Source: Rhynchonema sp. JSB1_4
Taxonomy: Eukaryota > Nematoda > Chromadorea > Monhysterida > Xyalidae
Length of the DNA stretch: 64,000 nucleotides
Direction: 5' to 3'
Assembly: GCA_030248065.1 (NCBI GenBank)
Contig: JASAMV010000132.1
Span: forward strand, 1 to 64,000
Below are positions 25,857 through 37,434 of this stretch, one piece after another. Below the pieces are notes generated by a model. The model was not told the origin of the DNA. It saw nothing but the letters and a program-made list of their open reading frames with translations, and did not search any database. Position 1 is the first letter of the stretch. Every line of letters starts with the position of its first letter. The position numbers and the translations under genes were made by a program.

Positions 25857-26456
25857 GGGTGATATTTTTGAAACGGTGTAAAGGTCAGTTGGGTGTAAGG
25901 GTCGGTGGAAAGCTCGGTGTGAAAAAGTTCAGTGTAAGCTTCAAACAGTGCACGCTGAGCCAGCAGCAGACGCGCGTTTCTAAACGAAAGGTTAACTTTG
26001 ACAGTCTGCTGTGCAAGTGTAAATCGTCTGTTTGCAATATTGTTTGTTTAGGCTGGTTGCACAAGCGTTTTTAAACGATATTTATAAATTTCGTGACCTT
26101 TTATGGAGCCGTTTTGAATTCGTGCTGCGATCAGTTAGCGGCATCAATTTTTTTGGTACCGCCGTCAGTGAATGTTCAATTTCTCAATAGCCTCACGGCG
26201 GAATGTCAGGCAACTTAAAAATATTCCTTTAAAACGTTTCTGCAACCAGCTTAAATGAACTAGATTGCAAACAAACGATCTACATTAGCACAGCAGACTG
26301 TCAAAGTTGACCATTCGTTTAGAAACGCGCGTCTGCTGCTTGCTCAGCGTGCAATGTTTCAAGCTTACGCCGAGCTTACACTGAACTTTCTCACACCGAG
26401 CTTTCGACCGACCTTTACACCCAACTGACCTTTACACCGTTTCAAAAATATCACCC
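25857..26456. mobile_element. Harbinger-like element with about 190-bp TIRs
   Basis: TIR GGGTGATATTTTTGAAACGG and complement; 3-bp TTA duplication (25854-25856, 26457-26459). Arms share the GCAGACGCG...TCTAAACGAA segment with 28746-29289. No coding capacity is seen. Confidence 0.78.
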
Positions 26457-28140
26457 TTAGTGTGCAGTTTGATCACAAATCTTTCATAGACGTCTTGGCA
26501 CTAATTTAGAACCACATTCACTTTTTTGGCACTAGCACAGCTCGCGCTATTTTGCGAAAACCACCTCCGTGGTATTTTTGGGTCACATGGAAAGCACACA
26601 GAGTTTTTATATATAGTAGGCAAAAAAGCCCGTATTTCATGCTGTTCAAGCGATTAATGACCAGTTTTCCACCGCTGATAAGTTTCGACAAAAGCTCGCT
26701 CAACTGTGGTGAACCTCAACTTTTTCCCTTTTTCTGGGGACCCCAAGCACACTTCTACATATCTCATATCTTCCTATTTTAACAACAATGCACCGAGGTC
26801 ATTATATGGCACGCCAGATAGTAAGAACATAATTGTTATTCATTATGTGCAAATTTAGGTTGGTCCATCAGCATCCTTAGAGGTACGAGCAATTGATGAA
26901 TTTTTAGACCAAGCCCACTTGCGGTGCCAAGTCTCATTGAGATTGGTTTCGGTCGCATATGTATGGCGGAGACGCTTTAAGCAAGTGTTTCTATTTTTGG
27001 TCACTTTGTATCTACTTTCCTCAAGTACCAAAATTTTGTGATACACTTTGAGTCACGTCGTGCCTACTTTGTACCGATGGAACTAATCAGGCAGAAGCAT
27101 GGTACGTTATGCATTAGGTATACCAATGTGACAATAATAAGAGCATTAAATTCAATGCCCTGGAGGTTAGAACACAGCTCCACAAAAATAAGGAAGCCGC
27201 AGAAGCGTGTCAGATGAACACAAAAAGTCCACAGGGAGTTGAGAAATTGGCTCTACATGCGTCATGATACCGTTGGCTCAACACTCAATCCAAACTAATT
27301 CAGGTGTAGGCGTCAGTTATGGCCACGTTGCGCGTTATGCAGACGAGACTTCGGTTAGGCGTTCAATCAAGCAAGTAATCCCCGGATCTGTGGAATGTTT
27401 TCCATCTTGCGTCTTTGGGTTCTGGCCGCCAGACAATTGCTGCCAGGCGTGTTTCCATTTCAAGTTGCTGCAGTGCAACAGTCCTCGAAGGTGATGAATA
27501 ATTATCGAAGCACTAGTCTTTGAAATGCAGAGTTTGCCGCCCCCACATCGTTAAGTACGGTACAATGTATGTAAGGCATGCACAGTACGTAATGCAAGTG
27601 TCTGATCGCTCTCAGTTGCACGTATATGACGCATTACATATACAATCCGTGAATTGTCAACGAGCTAGACATGTGCTAAAATTGTCATCTACACAAGAAC
27701 ATGAAGCACTGGAACCATTGTCCAATAAACACAGTGTCCAACAGTACAAAAAATATGTACAGTAGGTCCGTACTCTTTCAGCCTGCTTGCAATACTGGCG
27801 CCTACAAAAAGGGCTTCAGAAAATCTGCATGAATTTGAGCAAAAGCGAAAATTGATTTTGTCCATTCCTAAGTTGACTATCCAAGATTACCAATTACAGT
27901 CCGGGGTCCCCGCGATCAACAAGCAATGCGACTCACTGATGCACAATACAAAACCACGAAAAAAAAGCCAGAAACAGAAAGCCAGCCACCTGTGCACCGT
28001 TGAAAAGGTTCGACTGAATAACAAAAAAAACATTTTGCGTGGTAAATCGGTCGAAAAGACTCAATTTCAACATAATGACAACAAACCACGTCCACAAGAG
28101 CACAACTGTGGCGTAACACCACGGAGGACTCAATATCACA
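26457..28140. other. No gene recognised
   Basis: The segment leading to the RT relic may include more of that element, but no motif upstream of 28140 could be identified. Confidence 0.45.
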
Positions 28141-28141
28141 A

Positions 28142-28440
28142 TTGTCGATTGATGTCATTGTTGACCTGTTTAGGATTAGCCTACATATCTCACAATTATG
28201 TGTCATACAAAGACAAAGTGTACAAAACGGTTATGGGTATTCCTACGGGTTCTCCATTCTCTGTTGCTATTGGGTCATGGATGCTTTCATAACGGACCAT
28301 TTCTTCTCTGGCCCATGTGTTCCTATCAAAGTTTACCTTTACATCGATTACATTTTTGTTATGTTCAGTGGTGAAATTGATGCCCAAAACTTCCACACAA
28401 CATTCCGTGGATGAGGACATGAAATTCACGATTGAGCACT
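28142..28440 (+). pseudogene. Penelope-like reverse transcriptase fragment, frameshifted
   Basis: One frame reads LLTCLGLAYISHNYVSYKDK, then VYKTVMGIPTGSPFSVAIGS, matching the RT region with the G-x-x-x-GSP-x-S motif. After a stop, another frame reads VYLYIDYIFVMFSGEID, aligning with the YVDD catalytic box but with Y in place of the second Asp, and a third frame reads DMKFTIEH (the IKFT-E motif). The order and spacing follow Penelope-like elements. Stops, two frame changes and the lost catalytic Asp show it is dead. No GIY-YIG endonuclease is visible downstream. Confidence 0.6.
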
Positions 28441-28661
28441 TGACATTGAGCTGAGATGGGCAGAAGCATCACACATTCATTTGCACAAACCACAGCTAAA
28501 TGATTGCAGCGGTCTGCGTAGTTTGTCTGATTGTTGGGCCCATTCTCTCACTTCTCACACATTGTAATGTCGAGTCATTCCTCTTCCTTTTTTTGACCTT
28601 CTGCTGTTTTCGGCTTGTGCCAACTTTTTCTTTTGTTATAGGGTTACCTTGAAAAAGAAAC

Positions 28662-28690
28662 CTGATTTGGTTTCGAAACGTCGGTATCTA
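28662..28690 (+). other. CGAAACGTC motif downstream of the RT relic
   Basis: The string CTGATTTGGTTTCGAAACGTC resembles the degraded end of a hammerhead ribozyme as carried in Penelope-like terminal repeats, but the core G8-A9 is absent. It lies 220 bp after the RT fragment, consistent with the 3' end of the same relic. Confidence 0.35.
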
Positions 28691-28745
28691 CTAAATTATT
28701 GTTTTTAATTCGGTCGACAAGAATTATCTCATCGTTATGTACATT

Positions 28746-29289
28746 GGGTGGAATTCACAAAACAAAGTCAAGCTCACCGTCAAGCTCAACGTCAAAGTTC
28801 AACTTCAGATGTGTCGGCGTCACGCTGGCTCGTGCAGCAGACGCAATTGTCTAAACGAAGGGTCCACTTTGACGCATTATTGTATAAGACTGGATGGTTA
28901 TGTAGCCAAAATATTATTATAGGTATGTAACAGAAGCGTTTTGTGAGAGTATTTCTGATGAGTTTCATGAATTTCAGAAAAGAGGCAAAGAAATGAATGG
29001 ACGATCACCAACGGGGGTGCAAAAAATTTTGGCTGCGGTCAATGATCGCCACATTATTTCAATACCATTAGTCAGAAATTATTATAACTCAGAAATAATC
29101 TTCTGAAACGCTTGTGCTACGTCTTTAAAATAACAGTATCCCGAGAAACGCATCCAATCATGCACAATAATGCGTAAAAGTTGAGCCTTCGTTTAGAAAA
29201 TCGCGTCTGCTGCACGAGCCAGCGTGACGCCGAAAATTCTGACGTTGAACTTTGACGGTGAGCTTGACTTTGTTTTGTGAATTCCAGCC
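28746..29289. mobile_element. Harbinger-like element with long TIRs
   Basis: TIR GGGTGGAATTCACAAAACAA and complement; ATT on both sides (28743-28745, 29290-29292). Arms are about 130 bp. Confidence 0.72.
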
Positions 29290-29924
29290 ATTGAAGGTTG
29301 TGATCTCATTATGGGACTACTTTCGGGCCCATCAGAAAGTCAAATCAGTGACGCTCTGCTTGCCGTAATGCGCTTCGGTGAATCTCACAACGATCTACCT
29401 GCACATGTGGGCTGATAATTAGTCAACCGTGACCAGTCTGTCTCGCCCACCTAAACTGCGTAATATGGTGACCACATACTGCGTGACGTTCGCGCAGACG
29501 ACTATTATTCTTAGTGGTCATGCCAATTAGTGAGTACTCCAAGATCGCTTTCAAGACTACCAGCCTGGAATGCACTTACGCCACGTCCGAACACGGATCG
29601 ATGATCCACACCCTACACCCACAAACACCACCCACTCAGGCCTACGTGCGCGCTATTGCTCGCGGTACTGTAAGTTAACCTCAAATGTGTTGTTGATCGG
29701 ACGCAAAGTCCTCTGATTGTTGCGACTTTGATTTTTTTGTTCACAAAACCATGTACAGCACATATCAGGCACAATCATAAGTTTTCAGACAACACACAAG
29801 GTCTGGCCCCATCATTGTAGGCGGCGCGCTCACAAAAATCACACGCTTCAGTCACTCGTAACCACTGTGCTATGTATTTGTGGTTCTCACAAAAGATTTT
29901 CATCTGAAAATGATCTAGCAGAGC

Positions 29925-30071
29925 ATTCACGTTGATGCGGGTCTGAAACATTTTACTGACTGCATTCTTTGTGGCGTGATCGCGCAACGCAACGTCACTG
30001 CGCCGTCACTTTCCTGCATCACGATTCAGGAAAAAAATTTGACCAATTCCTATAAAGTCATTGTGCGACCA
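29925..30071 (-). mobile_element. Partial copy of the ATTGGTCGCACAATG MITE
   Basis: Shares GGTCTGAAACATT, GCAACGCAACGTCACT and the terminal CATTGTGCGACCAA with 22261-22400 in inverse orientation. Confidence 0.6.
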
Positions 30072-31265
30072 ACAGCAGTCATCATCGCGCATGATAACCA
30101 ACAGGTCCGCAGCGCGGCTCGAAAAATGCGTGTTATTTGATGGTTGGTGTTGTGATGAAACATTTGCTGTATACTTTGTTTGGACCGAGAATAAAATGAT
30201 GGATTATAAAACGCACCTGTGCGAAAAATACAGTTTTTGGCGGCAAACGGTTGGAAATGAAGTCATAACCAAGATCACGACATTCAGTCAGACAAATTTT
30301 TTCATTTTTAGGGTTTCAATTCCATTACAAAACATGAGTGGAGAATGAGTCGATACAGTACGCAGCAGAACCATGTACATAAATTCGCCAAAAAATACAG
30401 TGATGCAGAAGCTATACAATGTATTGCCTGGGCCTGCATTTCAGGTCTTGAGCAAGCAGGTCAGGTCTCAGTAGTAACTGCCGGATCAAACGGAGCAAGC
30501 ACGCGCAATATCGCGAACAATTTAATATACGAACTAAAATCTGCCATGCAAAATCAGACTTCACAGTGCAAATCGGCTTTTTGCATTGAAATACTGCAGG
30601 CAAGGCTCATCAAAAATTTCAGCATGAATAATTACACACCTCAAACGTCACATTATTTTACATACCTATTTTACATATACATATTATCACGTAAAAAAAA
30701 CTGGCCACAATTAGCTACGCATAGTAGGCAGGCTATGTAATTATACATGCGTGCATGTGGGCGTAGTCACCGCTAAGCGACTGCCGTGTATACCGTATGT
30801 ACTGTATGTACATAGCTATTTATACATTCGCTGTTATTTTTGCGGAGAGAAGTTACGTATGAACAAATCAATTTTATGTAAATGGCTGATGCACAATGGT
30901 TTCACTTCCAGGCAATTTTCAGATAATAACGTGTGCTTATCGGTTTTCATCACACAATAAAAGCATTTGCATGTTTTCAATCTGATTGCATGTCTGACGT
31001 ATTTGAAGACAGGTCAACGTCGAAGCAACTTCGGTCCGACCAAGACACAGGGCTGTCCAGTGTGTGTTAATACCGTCCCAGTGCACAGCGGCTAATTGTA
31101 TATTGTCTGCAGGTCAGACGTGACGCCGACAAAACTTTTGTTTTTACAGTAGCAGGAAGATTAGTCTTCCATCAGTGACTAACTGCAGGCCAGGCGAACG
31201 AAACAAAAATTACAAAACATGTTGTAACGTGTTGTAAGACATTAATCACGATTCAGTGGGTGTTA

Positions 31266-31306
31266 TTATCTGATGATGCTACTTTGTTGGTAGCGAAACG
31301 TCATAA
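31266..31306 (+). ncRNA. Hammerhead-ribozyme-like core (type I, minimal)
   Basis: In order: TTAT (31266-31269), CTGATGA (31270-31276), one extra T, GCTAC (31278-31282), a 7-nt loop, GTAGC (31290-31294), GAAA (31295-31298), C-G-T-C (31299-31302), ATAA (31303-31306). TTAT/ATAA form stem I, GCTAC/GTAGC a perfect 5-bp stem II, and A-C/G-U a minimal two-pair stem III; cleavage would follow C31302. CUGAUGA, GAAA and GUC are the invariant hammerhead elements. The extra T between A9 and stem II is a departure that may reduce or abolish activity. Such short-stem-III hammerheads occur in Penelope-like elements. Confidence 0.55.
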
Positions 31307-31593
31307 ATCTGATCATTTGTATTGGTTTTCGAAATTTGTGGAGCGCGTGCCAAAAGCAACCAAACAACATGATATCACGATTGGTATGAATGCAACTGGT
31401 TCTTCCATGCGGTGGTTAAAGCGTCAGACAGTTCCAATGCTGCCAAATTGATGCGCCACCTACAATACATACCCTTTGACTTAATTAATATGTATCTCTT
31501 TTTAAAGTAAACAGCTTAATTTTCACTCGTCTGAGTTCAGTGCGCCGTTTTTGTGACCGGAATTTGAGTGAACTGCTAATTTTGTAAATTTGT

Positions 31594-31963
31594 CACTGGC
31601 GGATCCAGGGGGGCCATGGGGCCTAGGCCGCCCTTTGGTCAAAGTGGCTCCTGATGAAGCGGCACCATTTCGGAGAAAAGATGGAAAAAAAGACCCCTAA
31701 ATCGCTGGATTTTCACTCTAATACATTTCAAAGGTCCAAAAATCGCGCGCTTCGCGGGTCAGATACACCCGTATCATTGAAATTTGGCCGGAAAAAATTA
31801 CGCGCGCTGCGCGCATGTCATGTATAGTGTGGTATTTAGCTTAAAATCGCCCAATTATAAGCAAGAACTGGATAAAAACGTGTTTTGAAAAATCAAACAC
31901 GCACTAGATAAAAATGACTTTTGGGATTTGGCCCCCCTTGGCCGAAAGCTGGATCCGCCGCTG
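31594..31963. mobile_element. hAT-like element with GGCGGATCCAG TIRs
   Basis: 370 bp, CACTGGCGGATCCAG ... CTGGATCCGCCGCTG; flanks AAATTTGT and AAACTTGT agree at 7 of 8 bases. Confidence 0.72.
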
Positions 31964-32266
31964 AAACTTGTGTTCCGAAGTTGTGAAGAAAGGCGGCACA
32001 CACAAACAAACACATGCTCCATTTCGTCGTGCCACTTTTATAGGTACACACGTTCGTTTCCCCTTGCTCAATAATTTTGAATATTTTACGCTCGTGTGGT
32101 GGTACTTTCAAACGGAGGCTCAAGAGCACAACAAACTAGCGAACTACACAAGCAAACAAACTTTATAGCAACTAGCAACATACTTTATCCTACACACCTC
32201 ATGCGGAGATAAAAGGAGCCCATCATCGTGGTTTGAAGAAATTTCATGGCCCGTTATAGCACAAAC

Positions 32267-32723
32267 CAGTGTAAGATCCAGCTTTTGACCAAGGGAGGGC
32301 GGGCCCAAATCCAAAAGTCCATTTTGTCTAGTGCTTGTTTAGAGTTTGGGCCTTTTCACGCCACATGCTACACAAAATGGGACCATGCGCGCGCAGCGCA
32401 CGAATTGGTACTTTTTACACGCGCAAATGTGCAATCGCACTGAAATTGGGTGCGTCTGACCAGGGGCGTAGCTACAGTACATCTAGGTCCGGTTTAGGGG
32501 GTGCCTGGACAAAAAGTCATTTTTATCCAGTGCTCGTTCAAATTTCCGCACCTCGTTTAAATCATATGTCAGTCCAATCAGCAGAAGCGAGCGTAGCGCG
32601 CGAAAATTTTGACTCCTTTGTTTTTTCCTTTTCATTCCGGAAATGATGTCTCCCCTTCAAGGGCCAATTTGACCCAATTGCCAATTTGGCCATGGCCCCT
32701 GTGCCCCCCTGGGTCCGCCCTTG
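32267..32723. mobile_element. hAT-like composite of GGCGGATCC-type copies
   Basis: Starts CAGTGTAAGATCCAGC and ends GGGTCCGCCCTTG. A second start-like sequence CAGGGGCGTAGCTAC at 32461 suggests one copy inserted in another. Target duplications are not clear. Confidence 0.5.
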
Positions 32724-33023
32724 GCATTAGCACACATAATACATACATATACACAAGACGACCGTGATCCCAGATCCCAGGGAGCTTAAAGCCAGTGAGT
32801 GTATCACGAAGTGGATACAGAGTTCGAAACGCGATTTATAAAACTGGTATATACCTCATGATGTCATCGGGTCTAATTTATGCGCCCTCATGGACCCACA
32901 CCACACGCCCGAAACACTCGGCCGGAAGGAAATGTATAAGTGTGTGCTCAACTCAAGCCGCCGACTTACGAACCTACATGACCGAGTGTGTTAGTTATGC
33001 CGTTTGTCCCTTGAGTGGCATTT

Positions 33024-33255
<232 letters not shown>

Positions 33256-33475
33256 TTGTTGTTGTTTCATAATATACACTTGTCATATTTCAGTGCAAAC
33301 AGATTGGAGCTGCACAAAATGAGACATTGTCGCATTTGGTTATCCGTGGTGTGTGAATCTGAACGCGTTTCTGACCACTGAGAAAGCAAGAGACCCATCC
33401 CGGGCAGCCGAATCAGCCAGGGATATCAATAACTGACCGAAGAAGCCCAGCGAGCCCAAACCAGGGGAAAAGCGA

Positions 33476-33670
33476 AAAAAAAAAAAATTCAAAAAAACCG
33501 GCACCCCCCCCCACAAAAAAAAAACAACCCCCCCCCCCAAAAAAAAAAAAAACAAAAAAAAAAAAAAAAACAAAACAAAAAACCTCCCCACAAACACATC
33601 ATCCCGACGGGCGAGACGGGCGAGAGGGGCGAGAAGGGGCGAAAAAAATTAGGGGCGAAGGGGCGAGAAA
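33476..33670. repeat. Homopolymer-rich segment and GGGCGAGA repeats
   Basis: Runs of A and C up to 17 bases (33476-33590), then CGGGCGAGACGGGCGAGA units. The complement of the latter occurs at 38125-38165. Confidence 0.6.
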
Positions 33671-34167
33671 TGTGTCCAATAAGTAATGCACCACGCTTAA
33701 GGATAGGCGGCGTCAAATTGTGATGCAATGGTAACGGTTGTTGCAAAACTGATGTTTCACGGCTCCCAATTACTTGTTAGTACACATTAGCGCATTTACA
33801 TATGCAAAAGCGTAACAGTTCGTTAGAGGTACACATTTTTGTACGTTGGTCTGTGAACGTGACAAAATCAATTGTTGTGCATTTCGAGTTGTGAAATCTT
33901 CGTCCTTGGGGACCCATGCAGCGCACCGTTGTATGAGTCATGTGCGCAGCAGACAGGTTTTCTTGCTGCAAACAGTTGAATTTCTTCTGTGGATTTGAAC
34001 TGGACGACCAAAATGGTTCAATATTTCACACGCCTTTTACAGGATGTATTAGGGCACTGGAGCGTAATGGCTGCGCATGCCTGTTGTGTGCTGAAACCGA
34101 TACTACAGTGTCATTGCTTGACGAAACAAACGGTGGTAATGCACAAAGGTGAACAAACTGCTTTTAG

Positions 34168-34498
34168 GAACACTGACACCCGTTCAGTTTTTGGTCTTTA
34201 TTTACCGTTTGTCTTCAATGACCCATCTACTCGCGAAAAAATTATCGTATTCAAACTACTGATGTTGATCATTGACCTCGTCATTGCCGTTTTTGACGCG
34301 GTTTGTTCATTGCCCACGTGGCCGCGGCAGATTACATCATTTCTGATCCAATCTCGTCTCGCATTTTCATCTCGCTGCTGCTTGTTTTTAGGCTCATGCT
34401 GTTCAAGCCGTCATCGAGGGCTTCGATGCTCTGGTTCGACTGTTGGGCGTGGTCAGACGTCTGATGCGTTGGGCCAGCACTCCTCCCCGGCCTGAATA
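34168..34498 (+). CDS. Possible two-exon gene end, unknown function
   Basis: An open segment ending at 34301 (GLYLPFVFNDPSTREKIIVF, then LLMLIIDLVIAVFDA) can be joined in phase 0 over an 89-bp intron (GTTTGTTC ... TTTTTAG) to 34391-34496 (AHAVQAVIEGFDALVRLLGV, RRLMRWASTPPRPE, stop). The AATAAA at 34494-34499 overlaps the stop and would serve as a poly(A) signal. The joined peptide is amphipathic and hydrophobic. No family is recognised and the 5' boundary is uncertain; it could be a chance ORF. Confidence 0.35.
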
Positions 34499-34643
34499 AA
34501 GAGGTGCGATATACTGTTTGGTCATTTGTATCATTGCGTAACTTCTTGTCGGAGACCGACCGGCAACTCAAAAATGAAAGAAAGAGAATAAAAAAAATTT
34601 TTTTTTCAAATTTTGTTTCCGATGCGTTAGTGTGTACGCCGGC

Positions 34644-34892
34644 CAGAGGTCGCAATCGGGCCCGGTTTTGGCCGGCCCGGCAAGGCCCGACCCGGCCCGG
34701 CCCGGCCCGAACCCCCAAACATCCGGTCCGGCCCGAATTTTTTGGCTCATACTTTAACCGAATTTTTCCCATAATTTTTGCGATTTTTTTCAGCACATTT
34801 TTTTGGTTGAAAGCAACGGTGTTGCAGGTGGTGGGGGGGGGTCCCCCTAGGTACAGTGCAGCCCGTCCGGGCCGGCCCGATTGCGACCTCTG
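34644..34892. mobile_element. hAT-like element with GGCCC tandem interior
   Basis: TIR CAGAGGTCGCAATCGGGCC and complement; flanks ACGCCGGC and ACGCCGAC match at 7 of 8 bases. Interior carries (GGCCC)n. Parts of the same element recur at about 35330-35395 and 35438-35515. Confidence 0.65.
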
Positions 34893-35658
34893 ACGCCGAC
34901 ATGCACGTCCAATTTTCTTTCTGGTTTTGTCTTAGGCTTACCGTAAAAACCTAAATAGAAGGGTGCTCTATTAATTCAGTGACCCAATTTGGGGGGGGCC
35001 TTCTATTACGGGGGGCTCTATTCCGGGGGCACTGCTGTGGCTGGGGGGGTGGGGGTCCCCCCCAATGGTTCCTGGGGGTCCCCCCAAGGGTACCTGGGGG
35101 GTGGGGGTGGGGGTCCCCCCCAACGGTACCCTACCCGCCCCGGCCTGGTACGCTACCCCCTACCCGCCCCGCCCTGGTACCCTACCCGCCCCGATTTTTA
35201 CCCCCAAATGCCCATTTTTCGGTCAAAAAATGCCCAAAGCCCAAACATCCGGCCCGGCTCGAAATTTTGGCTCAGAATTTAACGAAAACAACGATGTTGC
35301 AGGGGGGTGGGATCCCGCTAGGTACAGTACAGCCGGTCCGGGCCGGGCCGGGCCGGGCGGAGGTCGGGCCGGCCCGATTGCGACCTCTGACGCCGACATG
35401 CGGTTTCAATTTTCTTTCTGGTTTTGTCTTAGGCATCAGAGGTCGCAATCGGGCCGGGCCGCGATTTTGGTCTTTTGGCTCGGGCCGGGCCGGGCCGGGC
35501 ACCCCGGCCCGAAGCTTCTGAAGTGACTTATTTTACTGAAAACTGAAGTGACTTATTTTACTGGAAAAGTGGGGGGTTTTTTTGTCAAAAATACTAAGAT
35601 TTCTTACGGATTCAGCAAGTACGTGATCAGTATTGGGGGCTCTATTAGGGGGGTTCTA

Positions 35659-36085
35659 CCGTATTGTCGGAAATAGAACCCGGGGGGTCTATTTTTTCAC
35701 TGGGGTCATTTTGGGGGGGTTCAATTTATGGGGGGGGTCAATTATTGGGGGGGTTATATTTTTCATTTGGCCCCCCGACGAAAAAAAATCATTATTAATA
35801 ATGCCCTTAAAAATGGCTTGTTTTCGGTATTTTCTACCTTTAACAGCGTCGATTATGCTTAAAAAGCTGTGTTCTGTTCTGTACGCAAGCTTAAACAACG
35901 TTTGACACAACAACACAGTCCTACCATACCACTAATCTGTGGTACGGTGAAGGTTGGGGGTGGGGTTCTATTAATGGGGGGGTCAATTAATGGGGGGGTT
36001 CTATTTTTGATTTCGAGCCATTTAGGGGGGCTCAATTAATGGGGGGGGGTCAATTAATGGGGGGGTTCTATTTCCGACAATACGG
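35659..36085. mobile_element. TA-target MITE with G-rich interior
   Basis: 427 bp; TIR CCGTATTGTCGGAAATAGAA and complement; TA on both sides (35657-35658, 36086-36087). Interior repeats of TCAATTAATGGGGGGG. Confidence 0.78.
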
Positions 36086-36109
36086 TATTCACTGACCCCT
36101 CTTTTGGGG

Positions 36110-36620
36110 GCTGTATTACGGGGGCCAGTTTACTTCCTGGGGGAGGGTGCACCCCCCGTAAGGTACACTAATTTCCCCAACCAAGGTACACTACCGTATT
36201 CCCTAAAATAGAGCCCCCCAAAAATAGGCCCCCCAAAAAAAATACAGCCCCCCCAGTGTAGTTCCTGGTCCGGAGGGGGAGATAGCGGACCCTCCGTTTT
36301 TTTCGGAGGGGGAGATAGTGTACCCCCGAGGGGGGAAGGGGGGAAGACCCAAATTCGGGAAAAAGTCACTTTTTGGGGTAGAAAATTTGACCTATTTTTG
36401 CCCCTTTTTGGAAAAAATTCTTCATAAAAAGGGCATTTTGGCGACTTTTGAGAACATTGACCTAAAAATCACACATTTTTGGTACAAAAATGCCCATTTT
36501 AGGCCTAAAAATGCCCATTTTAGGCAAAAATTGGGGGAGATAGTGTACCCGGAGGGGGAGATAGGGGGATAGTGTACCACCTGAGGGGGAGATAGTGTAC
36601 CCGAGGGGGGGGGGCCCCCT
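36110..36620. repeat. G-rich dispersed repeat, counterpart of the left window edge
   Basis: Contains GGAGGGGGAGATAGTGTACC units (at least five) and the complement of 1-250. The TTAGGCCTAAAAATGCCCAT unit is tandemly repeated near 36490-36520. Confidence 0.65.
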
Positions 36621-36792
36621 CCCCCCCAGGAACTACACTGCCCCCCTAAAAGGGTTCAGTGAAAAAATAGAGCCCCCCAAAAATACAGCCCCCTAAAAGG
36701 GTTCAGTGAAATAATAGAGCCCCCCAAAAATACAGCCCCCCCCCCAACATGGAATTGTCACCGTAGGCTCCTGACCATATTTGTATTTTCAG

Positions 36793-37347
36793 CCACTTAC
36801 AATTTGCACATTTGTGCCACGACCGCTTCAACCAATTCAATTGTTTGCCGTCTGCGCAACATGGACCCTCAACCTCAACGTATCTGTTTCAGAAATTCCT
36901 TATGCGCAACATGGACAAGCCGCCGAAGAAAGGAGATTACCGATGGTTCTTCGTGACACAAGAAAGCACGATCAACAACGGCGAGTGGCATCACACGCTG
37001 CAGTTGGTGCATTGCAACAACGAATGTGTGTTCAAAAGGTACGGAATATGATGATATCACATAGTAAAAGATAAGTCGACGTAAAATAAATGGGAATTGA
37101 ATTTAGATACCCGTACGTACACCTGCTGGATGACGGAGAGCAGGGCGACAGATACAAATGGGTGCACATGCACGACGCCACCGCGCAGTACATCCAAAAC
37201 TCGAACGCAAACGAGAAACGAAAAGTGCTGCGACAGCTGTTCAACATATTCGGCTGCGATTATCGCAAATACGTCGAACCGCTGAGCATCGATGAGGAAC
37301 ACAACGGTAGGCCGTCGGAAGACTACGACCCATCCAAGTCACCGTAA
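36793..37347 (+). CDS. Unrecognised protein, last two exons
   Basis: Exons 36793-37038 and 37107-37347 (stop) flank a 68-bp intron with phase-2 junction inside an Arg codon. The 162 visible residues are rich in aromatic and charged residues: GDYRWFFVTQES, GEWHHTLQLVHC, NNECVFKRYPYVHLLDDGE, GDRYKWVHMHDATAQYIQ, RQLFNIFGCDYRKYVEPL, then an acidic Ser/Asp tail. No signal peptide or membrane segment is visible, and I do not recognise the family. Codon use is GC-rich and both splice sites are canonical (ATTTTCAG acceptor, AAAG|GTACGG donor, AATTTAG acceptor). A good donor (GTATGT) lies 3 nt after the stop, which may mark a 3'UTR intron. Upstream exons would have to lie beyond the MITE nest at 34.6-36.8 kb. 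Confidence 0.6.
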
Positions 37348-37434
37348 AAGGTATGTGTGATTAATACGATGAGATTAATAATTGAGAACGATAATTTGTG
37401 TGTTTTCTGTTTTTACGCGTCTTTTCGCTATATT

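Larger units (their letters stand above)
34930..36770. repeat. Nest of G-rich GGGGGCTCTATT-type elements
   Basis: Repeated GGGGGGCTCTATT / AATAGAGCCCCCC blocks, several ACCGTATT-like ends (34939, 36190) and duplicated segments (34880-34945 resembles 35378-35440) show several related elements inserted into each other. No host coding is seen. Confidence 0.6.

Noticed and set aside
34979..35526. Pro/Gly-rich ORFs of 150-180 codons
   Set aside because: Translation of G/C-rich MITE sequence, open in several frames at once.
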